Source of the DNA: Rhytidiadelphus loreus
Lineage: Eukaryota > Streptophyta > Bryopsida > Hypnales > Hylocomiaceae
NCBI GenBank assembly: GCA_947034895.1
Contig: OX344765.1
Coordinates: 2,299,001 to 2,363,000 of the forward strand
Length of the DNA: 64,000 nt
Direction of reading: 5' to 3'
The notes beneath the pieces were generated by a model, which was not told the DNA's origin, ran no database searches, and was given only the letters and a program-made list of their open reading frames with translations. Positions 33,396 through 45,535 of this stretch are shown here, one piece after another; the first letter of the stretch is position 1, and each line of letters starts with the position of its first letter. Position numbers and translations under genes: made by a program.

Positions 33396-35700
33396 TTTCA
33401 AAATCAAAGCTCCGCCATGCGGGAGCAACCCCAGGACAAATAGGTTCTAAAGACAAAATAATAGTATTTCGAAAGCTCAATTTTTAAAGGAGGTATATAT
33501 GACAGTGTGTAACTGAACATTAAAAACTAAACTTCCGAAATTTCAATTAAAGTTCCAAGTTAATCACCAAAGGAGGTACACATGACAATGTTTAACCGAA
33601 CATTAGCAATTAATCAAACCAAACACTCGTTATACAACAAATTTTGGCACATGGTAATACAAAAAACTTTTTGACAAAGTTTAGCTTTGCCGCTTTAAAG
33701 TTTTTAGATCACAATCTGTTATCAATTCGCACAAATTATTTGTTAGTATTTGAAATAACCATAGAATCAAATAGAGTTTGGAGTCTATCCCTCCAATACT
33801 CTTAAAATCAAAGTTTTGGAGTTTAAAGCCTCCAAATTCAAACAAGAAAATAAATTAACTTAAACAATAATAGAGTTTGGGGATTTCCTCCTCCTAAACT
33901 CTGGGGAATCAAAGTTTTGGGGCTTGAAGCCTCCAAATTCAAACAAGAAAAGTAAATTAATCTTTGAAGAGGCCCTCTGGACCTTCAAAGTGCAAAAGAA
34001 ATAAAATGAAATAGCCAATTCTTGGCTTTAAAAGTGCTCCAACAACGTGTCAATAGCACGACAAGAACAACAACAAGAAATGAAATAAGAAAATGAGGGT
34101 CACTGACAACCTCAAAGAAGGGCGTTTTATACTTGCTCCGGGCCCCTCCCTGGTAAGTTGTCAGTAAATATTTTCTTACTTCTTATCTAGATATTTTCCT
34201 AAACTACCCTATTGTATTTTCTAAATAAACTTTGTTTAATGGGAAGAAAGGTCCTCAAGCAAGTTCCTTTTAGGCCCTATTGGCCTTGGAATCTTTGACC
34301 AAATCAAATCCTAGATTTTTTCTAAAGATTTTTTGTAAATCACCCTAATTAACCTAAATATTTTGCAAATTAATCTAAGGTTCGTTCCAAATTGTCTTTC
34401 TTTAGTTCAAAGTTGGCTTCTTACGCAAGAAAAGGATTTTGAGCAAATCCAATATTTGATTTTCCAAAAGATATTTGTAAAATTATCATAGATTAATCAC
34501 AAATTACTATAAAAAAAGTCAAACTAAGGGCTGATCCTATCTATCTTTTAAGGGACAACTCAAAATAAAAAACTAATCACACCATCATGTTCAAAAGACC
34601 CCAATTAGCTAGGAGGATTCCTTTTCCCTACTTCCTTGGCCATTTTCAAGCACAATTTTGAGTTACGGTAACTCCGAACAAAAGTCAAAACTCTAACTTT
34701 TGGAGTTTGTGCTTTTTGATGAAACTATATGGCCATGATGGTTTATAATGTTTATGGGAGTCAGAATTGACCCTTGATTTGCTCCATTTGGACATTGTTA
34801 GCTCCTGGTACACCGGTCAACCCGCGGCCCATTTGTAAATTCTTGTAAAATTCAATGTAAGTCTTAATTCTAGTACTTGGAAATGTTGAAATGTCTTCAA
34901 ACTTGACAGAGATCTTTATTAGCACACAAAATACTAACCTAATTTTTAATGGGATTTTATCGCAACATTTGTAATTTCTAGGAATTTACGAATGTATTTT
35001 TAAGCAGTTGACTTTTCATGGAGTCATTGTGGAGTTTTGTAAAATACCGAAACTTTTGAGCATTCTTCTACAAGGTGTCCATCAGCTAAGGGCAAAATCA
35101 AATCTCCAATAAAGATACTATTTTTAGCAATTCCTTAATAATTTCCACCTAAGGGGGAAATTATTCTTGATACTGAGGGAATCTTGGATGACTGGATCCT
35201 AATTTGACCTCCTGACATGCTTTGACCTAGAAAAGCATCTCTCTATATGTTCCAACTACCTTTTCCTCCATCTTGGTCTGTAAACGGCTTGTATTCTCAA
35301 AATTACATACAAACAACAAACCCAACTCTTTCAAATTGGATTTTGACTCAACATAACTAGACTCTATTACTTAGCTAGTTTGTTACATGCATACTTAGAG
35401 ATGTTGTACTGCATGAACAAGACACTAGGACTAACTAACTCCCATATCCCTTCTTCTCTCGAAATTACTAACTATTCATCTAAACTTACTAATAAGACTT
35501 AGAATTAGTAAAAACATAAAATTTTACATGTTCCACATCTCTAAGGCCATCCCTCACTACTTTGGTAGGGACTTCTATCAAAACTCTCAATAACTATCTT
35601 TTATGTATTTTTTATAAAACTAACCTAAAAACTAACTAAAAATTGCAAAAAATAAGTCAAGAGTTCCAAGTGCTAACTTAAGGGCTCATAGTTCTCTACA
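33396..35700. repeat. Non-coding region with short tandem duplications
   Basis: No coding frame. Two ~90-100-bp units lie at ~33485-33640 (AAAGGAGGTA(T/C)A(T/C)ATGACA in each). Two ~105-bp units lie at ~33773-33965 (ATAGAGTTTGG, TCAAAGTTTTGG and CCTCCAAATTCAAACAAGAA in each). The rest (34000-35700) is AT-rich without features I can name; it may be the interior of an old retrotransposon. Confidence 0.4.
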
Positions 35701-35836
35701 TTTATATATGTAGAAAGTTTTAAATCATTGTATATTGATTAATGAGATGAAAATTTTGAGAAGTTCTAATTTGAAATAGTCAACGAGTAGTTATGGAATC
35801 TCTACCCTAAGAAAAACTTTAGAGTCCTTTATTTAA

Positions 35837-36753
35837 CCTTAAAAGACTATTGTTTCTTTAGGGAACAAATGGGATTTTTGGGCAGGCATCCACAGGCTGA
35901 ATTTTTGTCATAATTTTCTGAAACTTATTTTGAAAAAACAAAAATTAATTAGCTTCATGGGAATATAATTATTTTCTCAATCAGTACTCGAGAACAGACG
36001 TTATATCCAAATAAGCTCAAAACAAGGAAGAGGGGGCTACAAAAAAAAATTAGAAATTTGGATTTCGGATTTTTGATATTTTTTTCCCTCATAGATTATA
36101 TTTAAATCTACATGGAAAGCTTTGATTCATTCCATTTGGATTTGTTATGAGAAAGTTGTGGACAATCTTGTTTTTCGGGCACTTAGAACATGTTCTTGAA
36201 AAAATAACTTGTAGGACTCATTTTTTAATGCAATTTTTACAATTTAATGAAAAAAAATTCTATATGGTTCAGTTTGCTTCTTAGAACGATCTCACCATTG
36301 GAATTAGTGTGTATTCATTCCATTTTAGAGATATTGATAATTTAGATTTTCCTTCTATCTTATACCTACTTCTACTTAATAATTTTTTAAAGAATAAAAA
36401 TTAAGTTTTTTTCAAATTTGTTTGTCCCCCTATACTCTCAACTCAATTCTCCACAACAAAGATTTAAAGCTCAAAACTCTGTAATGCAAAAAAATTATGA
36501 AAGAAGGTTCAAAGTAAAATTATCTAGTCCTTCAATGAGCTAAAAGAACTTGTTTTTTTCACTTTACAAGTAGATATTTTGTAATTTGTGCCGTCAAAAT
36601 TTCTGAATTTTTTCCACACATTCTCATACTAGTTAGGTGTAAGATCCTATGGTTAAATGTGCAAAAAAAAGAAATTTAATTTTTTTACTCTTTGCTATAG
36701 AAATGGCAGCTTCAAGGGGTTTCTGGCAAAAAATAGACCTAGGTCCTTTAGGG
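35837..36753. mobile_element. TTAA-flanked non-autonomous element, copy P1
   Basis: It is bounded by TTAA on both sides (35833-35836, 36754-36757). Ends: CCTTAAAAGACTATTG and, inverted, CCCTAAAGGACCTAGG. It is a near relative of P3 (44721-45527), sharing GATTCATTCCATTTGGA, TTTGTTATGAGAAA, ATAACTTGTAGGA and GATTTAAAGCTCAAAAC in order. P1 sits inside an older P6-like copy. The P6 sequence GTCCTTTATCTTACTTAATTT (~38906-38926) shows the uninterrupted site. Confidence 0.65.
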
Positions 36754-36757
36754 TTAA

Positions 36758-38517
36758 CTCAATTTTAAATATTTTTGGAAAAAAATAAAAAATTTAGGTG
36801 ACGATTGTTTATTCCATCATTACAACCATTGGGACTGGCATTTCTCAATTCCATGAATAAATTGTTAACTTAGTATTTTGAATCATTCTCTACTTCTTTT
36901 TGTTTATTGTTTATTGTTTTTTTTCCTATATGTTGTACAATTCCAAATGATCTGAATTTTGTCAAGCATGTAGCCAACATGCTTTGAAGAAAGAATCCAA
37001 AGAGTGACCAACATTTTCAACATTTTTTCATACAAATGTGACCTTGTGAAGTGCACCTACCTATGTTTTTGTTGGGCCCCAAAAAAGATTTGTCACTTCG
37101 AACACTAATATATATCTTGCAATCTACATGGTGAAAATTTATGAAATTTTTTCCACATCTTTTCAAACCAACATACGACAAGATCCCATGGTTACATGTA
37201 TCCAAAAATGATTTAAAAAAAAATTGAAACAATATAATGTACAAGTCATAACAATTGGGTATGAGCTTTGTAAGAAAAAGTGTTGTGCATAATCTATTTT
37301 CTAAGAAGTTGATTTTGGAAGTAATGAATCTTCTTGGTAGAAAGCAATAGGACCTTACAAGATATATATTCTTAGCAATTGTTGTCAGCTAATAATTGAA
37401 GTTTGAAAAATGTAGTGTGTATTTCATTCAAATTTTGGAGAAATCTAGAAAATTAGTTTAATATTGTAGTTGCAAGCAAAATGTGGAAAAATCCAAATTT
37501 CATAGAATTGTGCTCCTTCAATTTATCATGTCCATGTAAAATATGAAATGTCTTTGAAGTTCAAAGTTCATTTATTTTTAGAAGTTAGAATGTCAAAAGT
37601 GAACATCACTTTAAAAACAATCAAAGCATCACTTTATAAAATTCTATTAGAACAATTTTAATACATTGGATCATTTTAAACAAATTCTCATTCCATTTAC
37701 AAAGAAATCTTGTAGAACTCTTACTTGTAATCAAAGTTTCTTGTCACTAATAAGTTTGATTAAATTATGAAGAAATAAAAAAATATTCCTTTCTCTTTGA
37801 ATAATTGTTTCATATAAAGATTTCGCTTGAACTTCAACAACTTAGAAATGTGTTTAGAAAATCATATTTCTTATATACTTTTGGCAATTTTTGAATTGTA
37901 TGAATGTTTTTGAGAACCATTCTAGAACTTGGATGCATCTAAGATCATTTTTATCTAAGGATAAAAACACTTATAGGATATCATGTTGGGCATGAGTACT
38001 TGGAAGGTAGTAAAGAAAAAAGACAAAATTTCTTGGAAGATCTTCGAAATTACATTTCAAGGAGCAACATTACAATTATTTCAATATTCATATTCTTCAA
38101 TATATTTTTAAATATAAAAAGAATTTTTAGACAGTTATTTTATTTTCTGATTGTTGTATTAATTGGAATGCGATGAATAAGTTTGGAATTGAAACAATTT
38201 AGTACATTTCTAGATTGTGCGTGTTTGACCGAATACATTGCTAGATATTTGCATTGACACTAATAGAAACAAGTGTTTTGCACCTTCCATAACTAAATTA
38301 TTTGACTAAGGATTTTCTTAACTTAAATTTATTGAGGTACATAAATTTTGAAGTTGAAATCTTCATGGTGGAGATTTTAGAAGACAATATGAGGTTATAA
38401 TTTCTAATTTTTTGGACTTGGCATGCAACAAAGAATAGGTACATTCTTTTAGTTCACAATTTTGAGTGAATATGGAATATTATTTGTTTTTATGAAATAT
38501 TTTTTAATTTTTAATTT
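36758..38517. repeat. Remainder of a P6-like repeat and AT-rich DNA
   Basis: About 36760-37250 aligns with 38920-39400 (GATTGTTTATT, CCATTGGG-CTGGCA-TT, TTTTGAATCATT, ACATAC/GTAC-ACAAGATCC). Thus 35680-37250 is a P6-like copy interrupted by P1. From 37250 to 38517 I see only AT-rich DNA with no gene. Confidence 0.45.
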
Positions 38518-38521
38518 TTAA

Positions 38522-39447
38522 GCCCTAGAGGATCACCATGTAGTTGGGGGCAACATAGAAATTTTGGACAGGTACCTATGATTGGAGATTTGAAAATTTT
38601 AGGGTGTAATTTTAATTGAAGGTGGGGATGAAGAATATTTTTCATATGCACTAAATTTCATGACATTTGGAACTATGAGTCAAAAGTTATGGCCTAATAT
38701 GTTATTTCTTTTCCTAAACAAGCAGTGTGGGTAGATAAAAAAGAATCACTTTTTTCATTAAATTTTTTTTTAAATTGACTTTATAGAGGTATATGTGTAT
38801 GTAGAAAGCTTTGAATGATTCCATTTTGATCAATGAGTCAAAAGTTATGAGGAGTCTTAATTTGCAAGCAATTATAGAATCTCTACTTCCAAATAAACTT
38901 TGAAGTCCTTTATCTTACTTAATTTATAATATTTTTTGAAAAAAATAAAATCATAGGATGCACATTGTTTATTACAACATTGAAACCATTGGGCTTGGCA
39001 CTTTTCAATTCCATAACTAAATTCTTAACAATTTTGTATTTTGAATCATTATTTACTTCTTTCTACTTTCTACTTTTTTCCTATGTGTTGTACAATTTCA
39101 AATGATGTGAAATTTTTTAAACACGTAGTGAACTTCTCTAGGAAAATGAGTTCAAAGAAGTTCACCATTTTTTAATTTTTTTTTATAGAAAAGTGATCTT
39201 GTAAAGTGCAACTGCCTTGTTTTTTGCAGGGCCACAAAAATGATTTTAGTGAATTTGAATGCTTATATCTTGCATTCCATTTGATGGAAGTTTTAAAGGT
39301 TTTTCCACGTGTTCTCAAGTCAGCGTACTACAAGATCCTTTTGTTACTTATGTCCAAAAATATTTTTTTTTCTAAAAGTTGGTACTTGTACTAGAAATGA
39401 CAGTTTTGGAGCATTTTTGGTGAAAACATAGTAAAGAAACTTAAGGG
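38522..39447. mobile_element. TTAA-family element, copy P6 (decayed ends)
   Basis: The left end is TTAA|GCCCTAGAGGATCACC at 38518. The right end aligns with the P1 right end, but the flanking tetramer is ATTC, so the target duplication is lost or the boundary has mutated. The right part is homologous, in inverted orientation, to the left end of P2 (42230-42480: AGATATA(A/G)GCATT, GGATCTT). Confidence 0.45.
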
Positions 39448-39776
39448 ATTCAACGTGTAAGGACTTACCAAGCTTTGCACCCTTTTTGGGATATGTTGGG
39501 AGGAAGTTGCCCTTTTCTATGAAACAAATAATGCAAATTGAGAATAGTTGTGCTCTCTTGGACACATCGATAAAGGGGGAAAACTAATTTCCTTCAAACA
39601 ATTTTCAGTAAAATTTTATAGGGCACTACCTTATATATTGAAGGATATTGAAAGTCAACTTCTAATTGAAGGTGTCATCTTGTCATAGTAAAGTTTGACT
39701 TTTCAATCTCTCCTCCAATGGTCTCAAATGTGATTTTCATATTTTCTTCAAGTTGTAGAAAGCACTACTGAATGTT

Positions 39777-39888
39777 CTAAAAATTACACAAACTACACTC
39801 TTATTTGCAGTGAATATATTCATTCATCAAATGCAAATAAGAATATTATATTCACTGCAAATAAGAGTGTAGTTTGTGTAATTTTTAG
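39777..39888. repeat. Near-perfect 42-bp inverted repeat (hairpin)
   Basis: Arms 39777-39818 and 39847-39888 are exact reverse complements by eye, with a 28-bp AT-rich spacer. The arms contain CACTCTTATTTGCAG. There is no target duplication and no coding. The exactness implies a recent origin or gene conversion between the arms. Confidence 0.75.
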
Positions 39889-40038
39889 GAGCTATCAGTA
39901 AATGAACGAATCTTCCCTACATCCGTGAATAGTGACCATCCCCAAAGCTAAGGAGCTTGTGGAAGGGACAACTCTGAGCTGACTTATTAGCTCAAGCCCC
40001 TCGCTCCAGCCACTACCTGAGTTGCGGTGATGGCATTA

Positions 40039-40274
40039 GAGCATCCCCACCAGCTCGTCCGTTTTTCTATCTGTTTACTAGGGATGAGACCTCGCGAGTT
40101 CTCCATATGAGCCTCTGGATACAGAACTGGAGAAGAGTTTTACAAAAATCTGTATATTTTAGAGATACAAGTTTTGGATAAAGGTTGGTGCAATGAAATT
40201 TCTGTATCTCTATTTGCATATGAGGTCCTCTCCGTAAAGCTTTAGGGATACGGAACTCACTGCTGGGGATGCTG
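40039..40274. mobile_element. Harbinger-like MITE, 236 bp
   Basis: Terminal inverted repeats (G/C)AGCATCCCCA(C/G)CAG are flanked by TTA on both sides (40036-40038, 40275-40277). A TTA target duplication is typical of PIF/Harbinger (Tourist) MITEs. The element at 59187 has related ends. Confidence 0.6.
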
Positions 40275-40309
40275 TTACCCCCCTTTTCCCCCGGTATAAA
40301 GCGTATAAA

Positions 40310-40715
40310 GTTCCTAATGCTTCGCAGTAATGATTTTCAACACAATCTTGCAAGAGGCATTTCTATTGTTGTACTAGATCGTGCGTCACTGAGCCTGAAG
40401 TATTTATATTAGTCTGGAAGGAAAAAAGTATTCGGAAAACAGTCCATCAGCAGAGCATCTCCTGCGTCTTAATTTGATGACCGGCTTGAATGGAGAGTGG
40501 GTTTAGTTAGCGTTCCTTCAATTGTTTCAATCTTGTCTGTAATCTTTAATAATTTCGTCAAAGTATTGCTTTTCAACTCCATCTTGCAAGAGACCTTCCT
40601 GGTTTTGTACCGACACTTATCTCGCTGAGGTTGAAGTATTCAGTCCTGAAGGGAGAAAATTATCTCAAGAAACATCCTTCAACAGAGCATCTCTCTGCCT
40701 CAGCTGAACATTATC
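40310..40715 (+). repeat. Copy of the TIR-gene leader repeats (two ~205-bp units)
   Basis: Two tandem units match the leader of the TIR gene (49490-49880). Shared blocks include AATGATTTTCAACACAATC, GGCATTTCTATT, CACTGAGCCTGAAGTATT, AACAGTCCATCAGCAGAGCA, TTTTCAACTCCATCTTGCAA and GACCTTCCTGGTTTTGTACC. Together with exon-2 relics downstream this marks a broken second copy of the TIR locus. Confidence 0.7.
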
Positions 40716-42100
40716 ACGACAGTTAGTTGCTGTCAGAGATGCAAGCCAATGCTCCAAAAGGTAGTAATTTAAAGCTTGAATGTGTCTTCTATTATCTAAA
40801 GTTTAAAATTTTCTTTGCATAAATAATAATGAGATCAATTTAAAATATCTATCATAAGATCAATCACTTCAAGTCAGTACATTGCACCAAATTCAAAAGC
40901 TTGAATGTGATTCAGAAAGCTTTCCTATCGACTACAGAGTCTGCAGTGAATGAAATTGCCGCAAAAGGATACTGATGTTTCAAGATGCGAAAAATATAGG
41001 TTATGGAAAGATCGATAATACAACATCATGCACGTTGGAACGCGTGCAGTCCCTTTCCACAGGCTTACAACCTTGCTTCACATGCTTGCAAGACTGTTGT
41101 CGATCGTGTAGCCTTCGTGTTTTGGTTTTGCCAAGAGTAGCTCTCCAGTGTCCGTGCGCAAGCCTTGCTTGTAGCTGGATTAGCTAAGATGGTTGCAAGA
41201 TATGAACTCTTTGATCTTCCAAACGACAACCTCGTTCTTCAAACTCTCCGGATTAGCTCGAGCTCGAGCTCCAGCATCTCCGCCGCACGACTTTCACAGG
41301 TTTAACACTTTGCAATTTCTTTCTGTTTCCAAGCAATCCAATGGATCATTCATTATCTTCCTTCCGTAAGTTCTTTCTTGTTGTTAGATCGATCATCTGC
41401 ATATATGTGGATGAGCTTGGAGGATTATTTTATTTCACAACTTGATTTGCTCGTTGCAGCTGATGCAATCTAGAATTTCTTTTCACTAGGGTTAGCTCCC
41501 TCAAATTCTAGATTGAATCGAAGTCCCTTTTCACAAGGGTCTACCTCAAATTCTTGTTCTTGAAGTTGCTTCCACCTGTTGAAGGGCGGGTCCATAGCCA
41601 CCACGTTTTATATTCTCTCTCACTATAATACGTACTCCTATCCACAGGAAGATTTCAGTACGTTAGCCCCAGGGTCTAATCTTCACCTTCATCGCTCAAT
41701 GCTGCAGGATACTTGGAGTGCGAGGATGGTCGGTGACCGTGATAGCATTGGTGTGTAGGGTGCCACATAGGAATCCAATCTACTTCTCGCGGACTTGGTG
41801 AATTTCTTGGACGTTGGTCTCACGGGTTTGGCCTCATCACAGCACTCGTGAGGACAATAATGTGGCGGAGGTTGGATGCAGAGACAAACATATGAGACTT
41901 ATTGACGTTAATGGGAGGGGAATTGCAGGGGAGCGTGAAGACTTTAGCCGACACTCGCTCAGTCAAGTGCTCATACTGGTGGAAGAGAATTCGAAAGCCT
42001 GGGCACATCAGATGTTTTCACACTAAGGAACAATGACGGCCAAGAATGCGGAATTGCTACCGGTGGTGTGGTTATGCCCCCCATGTGATCCCAACGCAGT
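40716..42100 (+). other. GC-richer region with possible exons, unrecognised
   Basis: This lies between the leader-like repeats and the exon-2 relic, where a TIR exon would be expected, but no TIR sequence is seen. A candidate first exon is ATG 41189 to CAG 41299: 37 codons, Ser-rich, followed by GTTTAA. Another open stretch is 41814-42026. Neither matches a family I know. The TIR exon was deleted or replaced. Confidence 0.3.
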
Positions 42101-42201
42101 ATATTTTATAAAGTACATTATTAACAAAGTGTTTGTTTGTGTTTTGAATCATGAATACGTTCCTCCACATATGCCTATTTTCAACCAAATAGTAGTATTA
42201 A
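42100..42201 (+). pseudogene. TIR-locus paralog relic, intron end and 5' half of exon 2
   Basis: It aligns with 51363-51467 of the functional locus: AGTATATTTTATAAAGTA, then ATTAACAA, GTTTTGAAT-ATGAA and GTTCCTCCA-A-TGCCTATTTT. The acceptor AACAG of the functional copy reads ATACG here, so the splice site is lost. The copy is cut at TTAA 42198 by element P2 and resumes at 44345. Confidence 0.65.
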
Positions 42202-43483
42202 CCCCTAAAGGACCAAGACCATTTTCTGTCAAAAGCCACTGAAAACTGCCCCTATTGCTGCGTTCATCAAAATTTTCAACAAAATGTTATTTTTACAAAT
42301 CTAATCGTAGGATCTTTTACTAAACTTGTAGAAGAAGAAGTGGTAAAAATTTCGTCACATTTGACCGTACGGATTGAAAGATATAGGCATTTGAAGTGAA
42401 AGTTTTTGTTTTTTTTCACTGTGCCCGACAACTTCAGCTGCCTTTGACCATTGATTGTGGTAACTTTTTCCACTATGGGTGCTGAATTTAAAAATTTATC
42501 ATATTCTGAATCATGTTAGGCATGTCTCCAAAAAAATTCAAGGAAAAAAAAGACATGGAACACATCCAAATAAATCTTGCAATGCAACAATGTCGGAAAG
42601 TTCACAATGCCTCACATAAATTTTCGAGTAAGTTCTCCACCACATAATTTTGAAACTCAAAAATCCAAATGGTGGATTGAAAGATATAGTGTGCCTTTAC
42701 AATCTCCAAAAAGAAAACTTGGAAAAAAAAAAAACTCTATTTTTTATGGAATTTAGAAACAAAATGTGAAGAAATTATGGATTATGGCTTCGGGCATGGC
42801 ATGAGAAAAGGGTTGGGGTGTGTCCCGATATGTTCCCACTATGTTCCCGGTATGTTCCAATCATTAGGAACTGTAAGTTAACTCTAACTACGTGGACCCG
42901 GGGTCGTGGGGGAGGGGTCACCTTCAATGACACCCAACCCTGCCATCACATGCTGGCCACATCTTCAGTACGCCTGCCAATATTTTCTAACCCCCTACCC
43001 TCTAATCACAAATGAAACAAATAAATAATTATTATATAGGTAAATAAACAATTAAATAATTCAAGTGAAAAAGTAATTTTGGTTTATAAAAAAGGTAAAA
43101 ATTATTATTATCTTATTGAACACATTTACATAATGCATCTTTGCACCTAAACAATGGGAACCACAATTGTCTTCAAAATAAATTTTCTTGCAATTATTAG
43201 TAGTTAGGATCTTCAATTTTTTACACTTGGATTTTTAGAGAACACGTGTAGAATAATAGAATCTACTTGTTCTAGATATGAATTGTAAACTAATTTTAGG
43301 CTCTACATCCAAAAATAACAAAGTAAAAGTTTTATCACTTAGTTTATTTATATACACACACATGAATTATATATATATGTTCATTTTATATTTACATAGT
43401 TTCATTTTATATTCACATGAAGTCTTCATCTTTATATTTCCAGGAAGTCTTTGTCTTTATATATTTGTTTATACTAAGTTTGC

Positions 43484-43784
43484 TTTAGGAATTTTGGCAT
43501 GCTTCCCAAGTATGTGGTGTGTGCATTGTGTGAAGGATGACTTCCAAAGCGTCCCCACATACTTGGAAGGCATACATTAGAGTAAGCATTATGACGTCAT
43601 TTTTATTTTTATTTTCATCCTTCTTTGTTTAGGAATTTTGGCATGCTTCCGAAGTATGTGGTGCGTGCATTGTGTGAAGGATGACTTCCAAAGCGTCCCC
43701 ACATACTTGGAAGGCATATTATGATGTCATTTTACATTTTCATTTTCATTCTTCTTTGTTCTTGAATTTTGGCATGCTTCCAAA
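43484..43784. repeat. Tandem ~140-bp repeat, each unit with a hairpin
   Basis: There are two full units (43484 and 43628) and a partial third (43760). Each full unit contains ATGCTTCC(C/G)AAGTATGTGG and its near-inverse CCACATACTTGGAAGGCAT, about 37 bp apart. The units are very similar, so the duplication is recent. Confidence 0.7.
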
Positions 43785-43854
43785 AAATCTACTTCATCGG
43801 CATAGCCATCCATTGTAGTTGTACTCCCTAGCATGCTTCACCTCTCTATTCCTC

Positions 43855-44095
43855 CCACCCCGTAGTTCTCCTCCATGTTCCCCTCTCCCCCACGTTCCCC
43901 TCTTCCCTCCCCGTTCCCACTCCCTCCCTCTCTTTCCTGCATGTTTCTCTCTCCCCTTTCCCCGTTCCTTTCCCCTTTCCCTGTTTCCCTCCCCTTTCCT
44001 TGTTCCCCTCCCCTTTCCCTGTTCCCCTCCCCTTTTCCCATTCCCCTTGGCCTGCCTCCCGTTGCCCCTCACCCGTGCACCTCCTTGCCCCTCAC
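43855..44095. repeat. Polypyrimidine minisatellite
   Basis: An almost pure C/T strand built from variants of CCCCTTTCCCTGTTCCCCT. The long frames on both strands here (for example 43794-44072 minus and 43819-44205 plus) are compositional artefacts. Such tracts can form triplex DNA. Confidence 0.75.
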
Positions 44096-44344
44096 AGTGT
44101 GCCCTTCATCAAATTTTAGAAAGTCAATTGTGCCCGTGCTGCCCCCGATGTGTAAATTACACAAGATTTGCAATAACTTTTGAACGACAAAACCAATTTC
44201 CATGAAAAAAAATTTCCCGCATTGTCCTTACAAAACTCTATCTTTAAAAAAAAATTCAATTAATTTGAATAAAAATTATAGTAGTGATAGCCTACTCGAT
44301 TTCCATTTTGTCCCCCGAGGGGACTTTGGTCCTTTAGGGGTTAA

Positions 44345-45535
44345 ATAGACTATTGTTCGGGGGACCTTTCTTTATTCTCAAAATTGTTTATGCAATTTTT
44401 GTTATTTTATTTTCTCTCTAAGCCTTTAAAGTCATTTTTCCTATCACTAATTATTCTATGTTACCAAAAGACTTTCAAAAAGGTCTTTGGTGTTTGGCAC
44501 TTATTTATTTCAATAAATGAGTGATGAAATTTCAAACAATTAGTGTGCTTTTTTTGTTAAGAAATTGAAAGTTTAAAATTCAACCTATCGCAAGGTTACT
44601 CCATCCTCTTACTTTAATATCAAGCCATATTTTGTCTTATACAAAGTATAGTTTTAAGGTCTTCATATGCATGACTATTCAAATTTCCAAAACTTGAATA
44701 CATAATTCTAAATCATTTAACCCCTACAGGACCATTGTTCCTTTAGGGGACAAATGGTATTTTAGGGTAGGTACCTACGGGCTAATTTTTTGTCATGATT
44801 TTTCAATTATGCTCAAATAAGCTCAAAACAGGGGAGAAGGGGTAGCAATAAAAAAAATTCAAAATTTGAATTTTTGAATTGCTTTTTTCTCTTTAATAAA
44901 GATTATATTTTTGTCTACATATAAACTTTTGATTCATTCCATTTGGATTTGTTATGAGAAATTAATGAACAATCTTGTTTTTCTGGCAATTAGAGCATCT
45001 TCTTGATAAAATAACTTGTAGGATTCATTTTTTAATGCATTTTTTACAACTTAAAAAAAACGGTTTACTTTACTTCTTAGAACCAATTCACCACTTGGGA
45101 TTAGTGCGTTTTAATTCCATTTGGGGGATATTAATAGTTTAGATTTTTCTTCTATCTCATACCTAATTCTATTTAATAATTTTTTTGAATATTTTTCCCC
45201 TAGACTATCAACTCAATTCCCTACAATAAAGATTTAAAGCTCAAAACTTCATAGTGCAAAATTTTTATTTATGAAGGTTCAAAGTCAAATAATCTAGTCC
45301 CACAATGTGATGAAAAACTTGTTTTTTTCACTTTAAATGTAGATATCTTGCAATTTGTGCGGTCAAAATTTCTGAATTTTTTTTCACACATTCTCATATT
45401 AGTTGAGTGTAAGATCTTACGGTTAGATGTGCTAAAAAAACTATTTTCAAAATCTTTTAGTCTTTGCTGTAGTAATAGCAGTTTTAAGTGTTTTTTTAGC
45501 AAGAAGAAGGCCTTGGTCATGTAGGAGTTAACTTG
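44345..45535 (+). pseudogene. TIR-locus paralog relic, 3' half of exon 2 and 3' flank
   Basis: 44345-44716 aligns with 51467-51870: TTTCTTTATTCTCAAA, TTTTGTTATTTTATTT, AAAGTCATTTTTCCTATCA and TATTTCAATAAATGAGTGAT. It is interrupted again by P3 at TTAA 44717 and resumes at 45528 with ACTTGAGATGATTAA, matching 51883. Frame changes show it is non-functional. Confidence 0.65.
44721..45527. mobile_element. TTAA-flanked non-autonomous element, copy P3, 807 bp
   Basis: TTAA at 44717-44720 and 45528-45531. Terminal inverted repeats C(C/T)CCTACA(G/T)GACCA. Inserted in the 3' flank of the TIR-locus relic; the functional locus around 51865-51890 (TTTTGTCTTGAGATGATTAA) shows the empty site. Closely related to P1. 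No coding capacity. Confidence 0.7.

Larger units (their letters stand above)
42202..44340. mobile_element. TTAA-flanked non-autonomous element, copy P2, 2139 bp
   Basis: It is flanked by TTAA (42198-42201 and 44341-44344). Terminal inverted repeats CCCCTAAAGGACCAA-G. It interrupts the exon-2 relic; the functional locus (51455-51480) gives the empty-site sequence. The interior holds a two-and-a-bit copy tandem repeat (43484-43784) and a pyrimidine tract (43855-44095), so it is either composite or carries captured DNA. No transposase frame was found. Confidence 0.65.

Noticed and set aside
43794..44205. Gly/Arg- and Pro/Ser-rich proteins on both strands
   Set aside because: Pure artefact of a pyrimidine-rich minisatellite.
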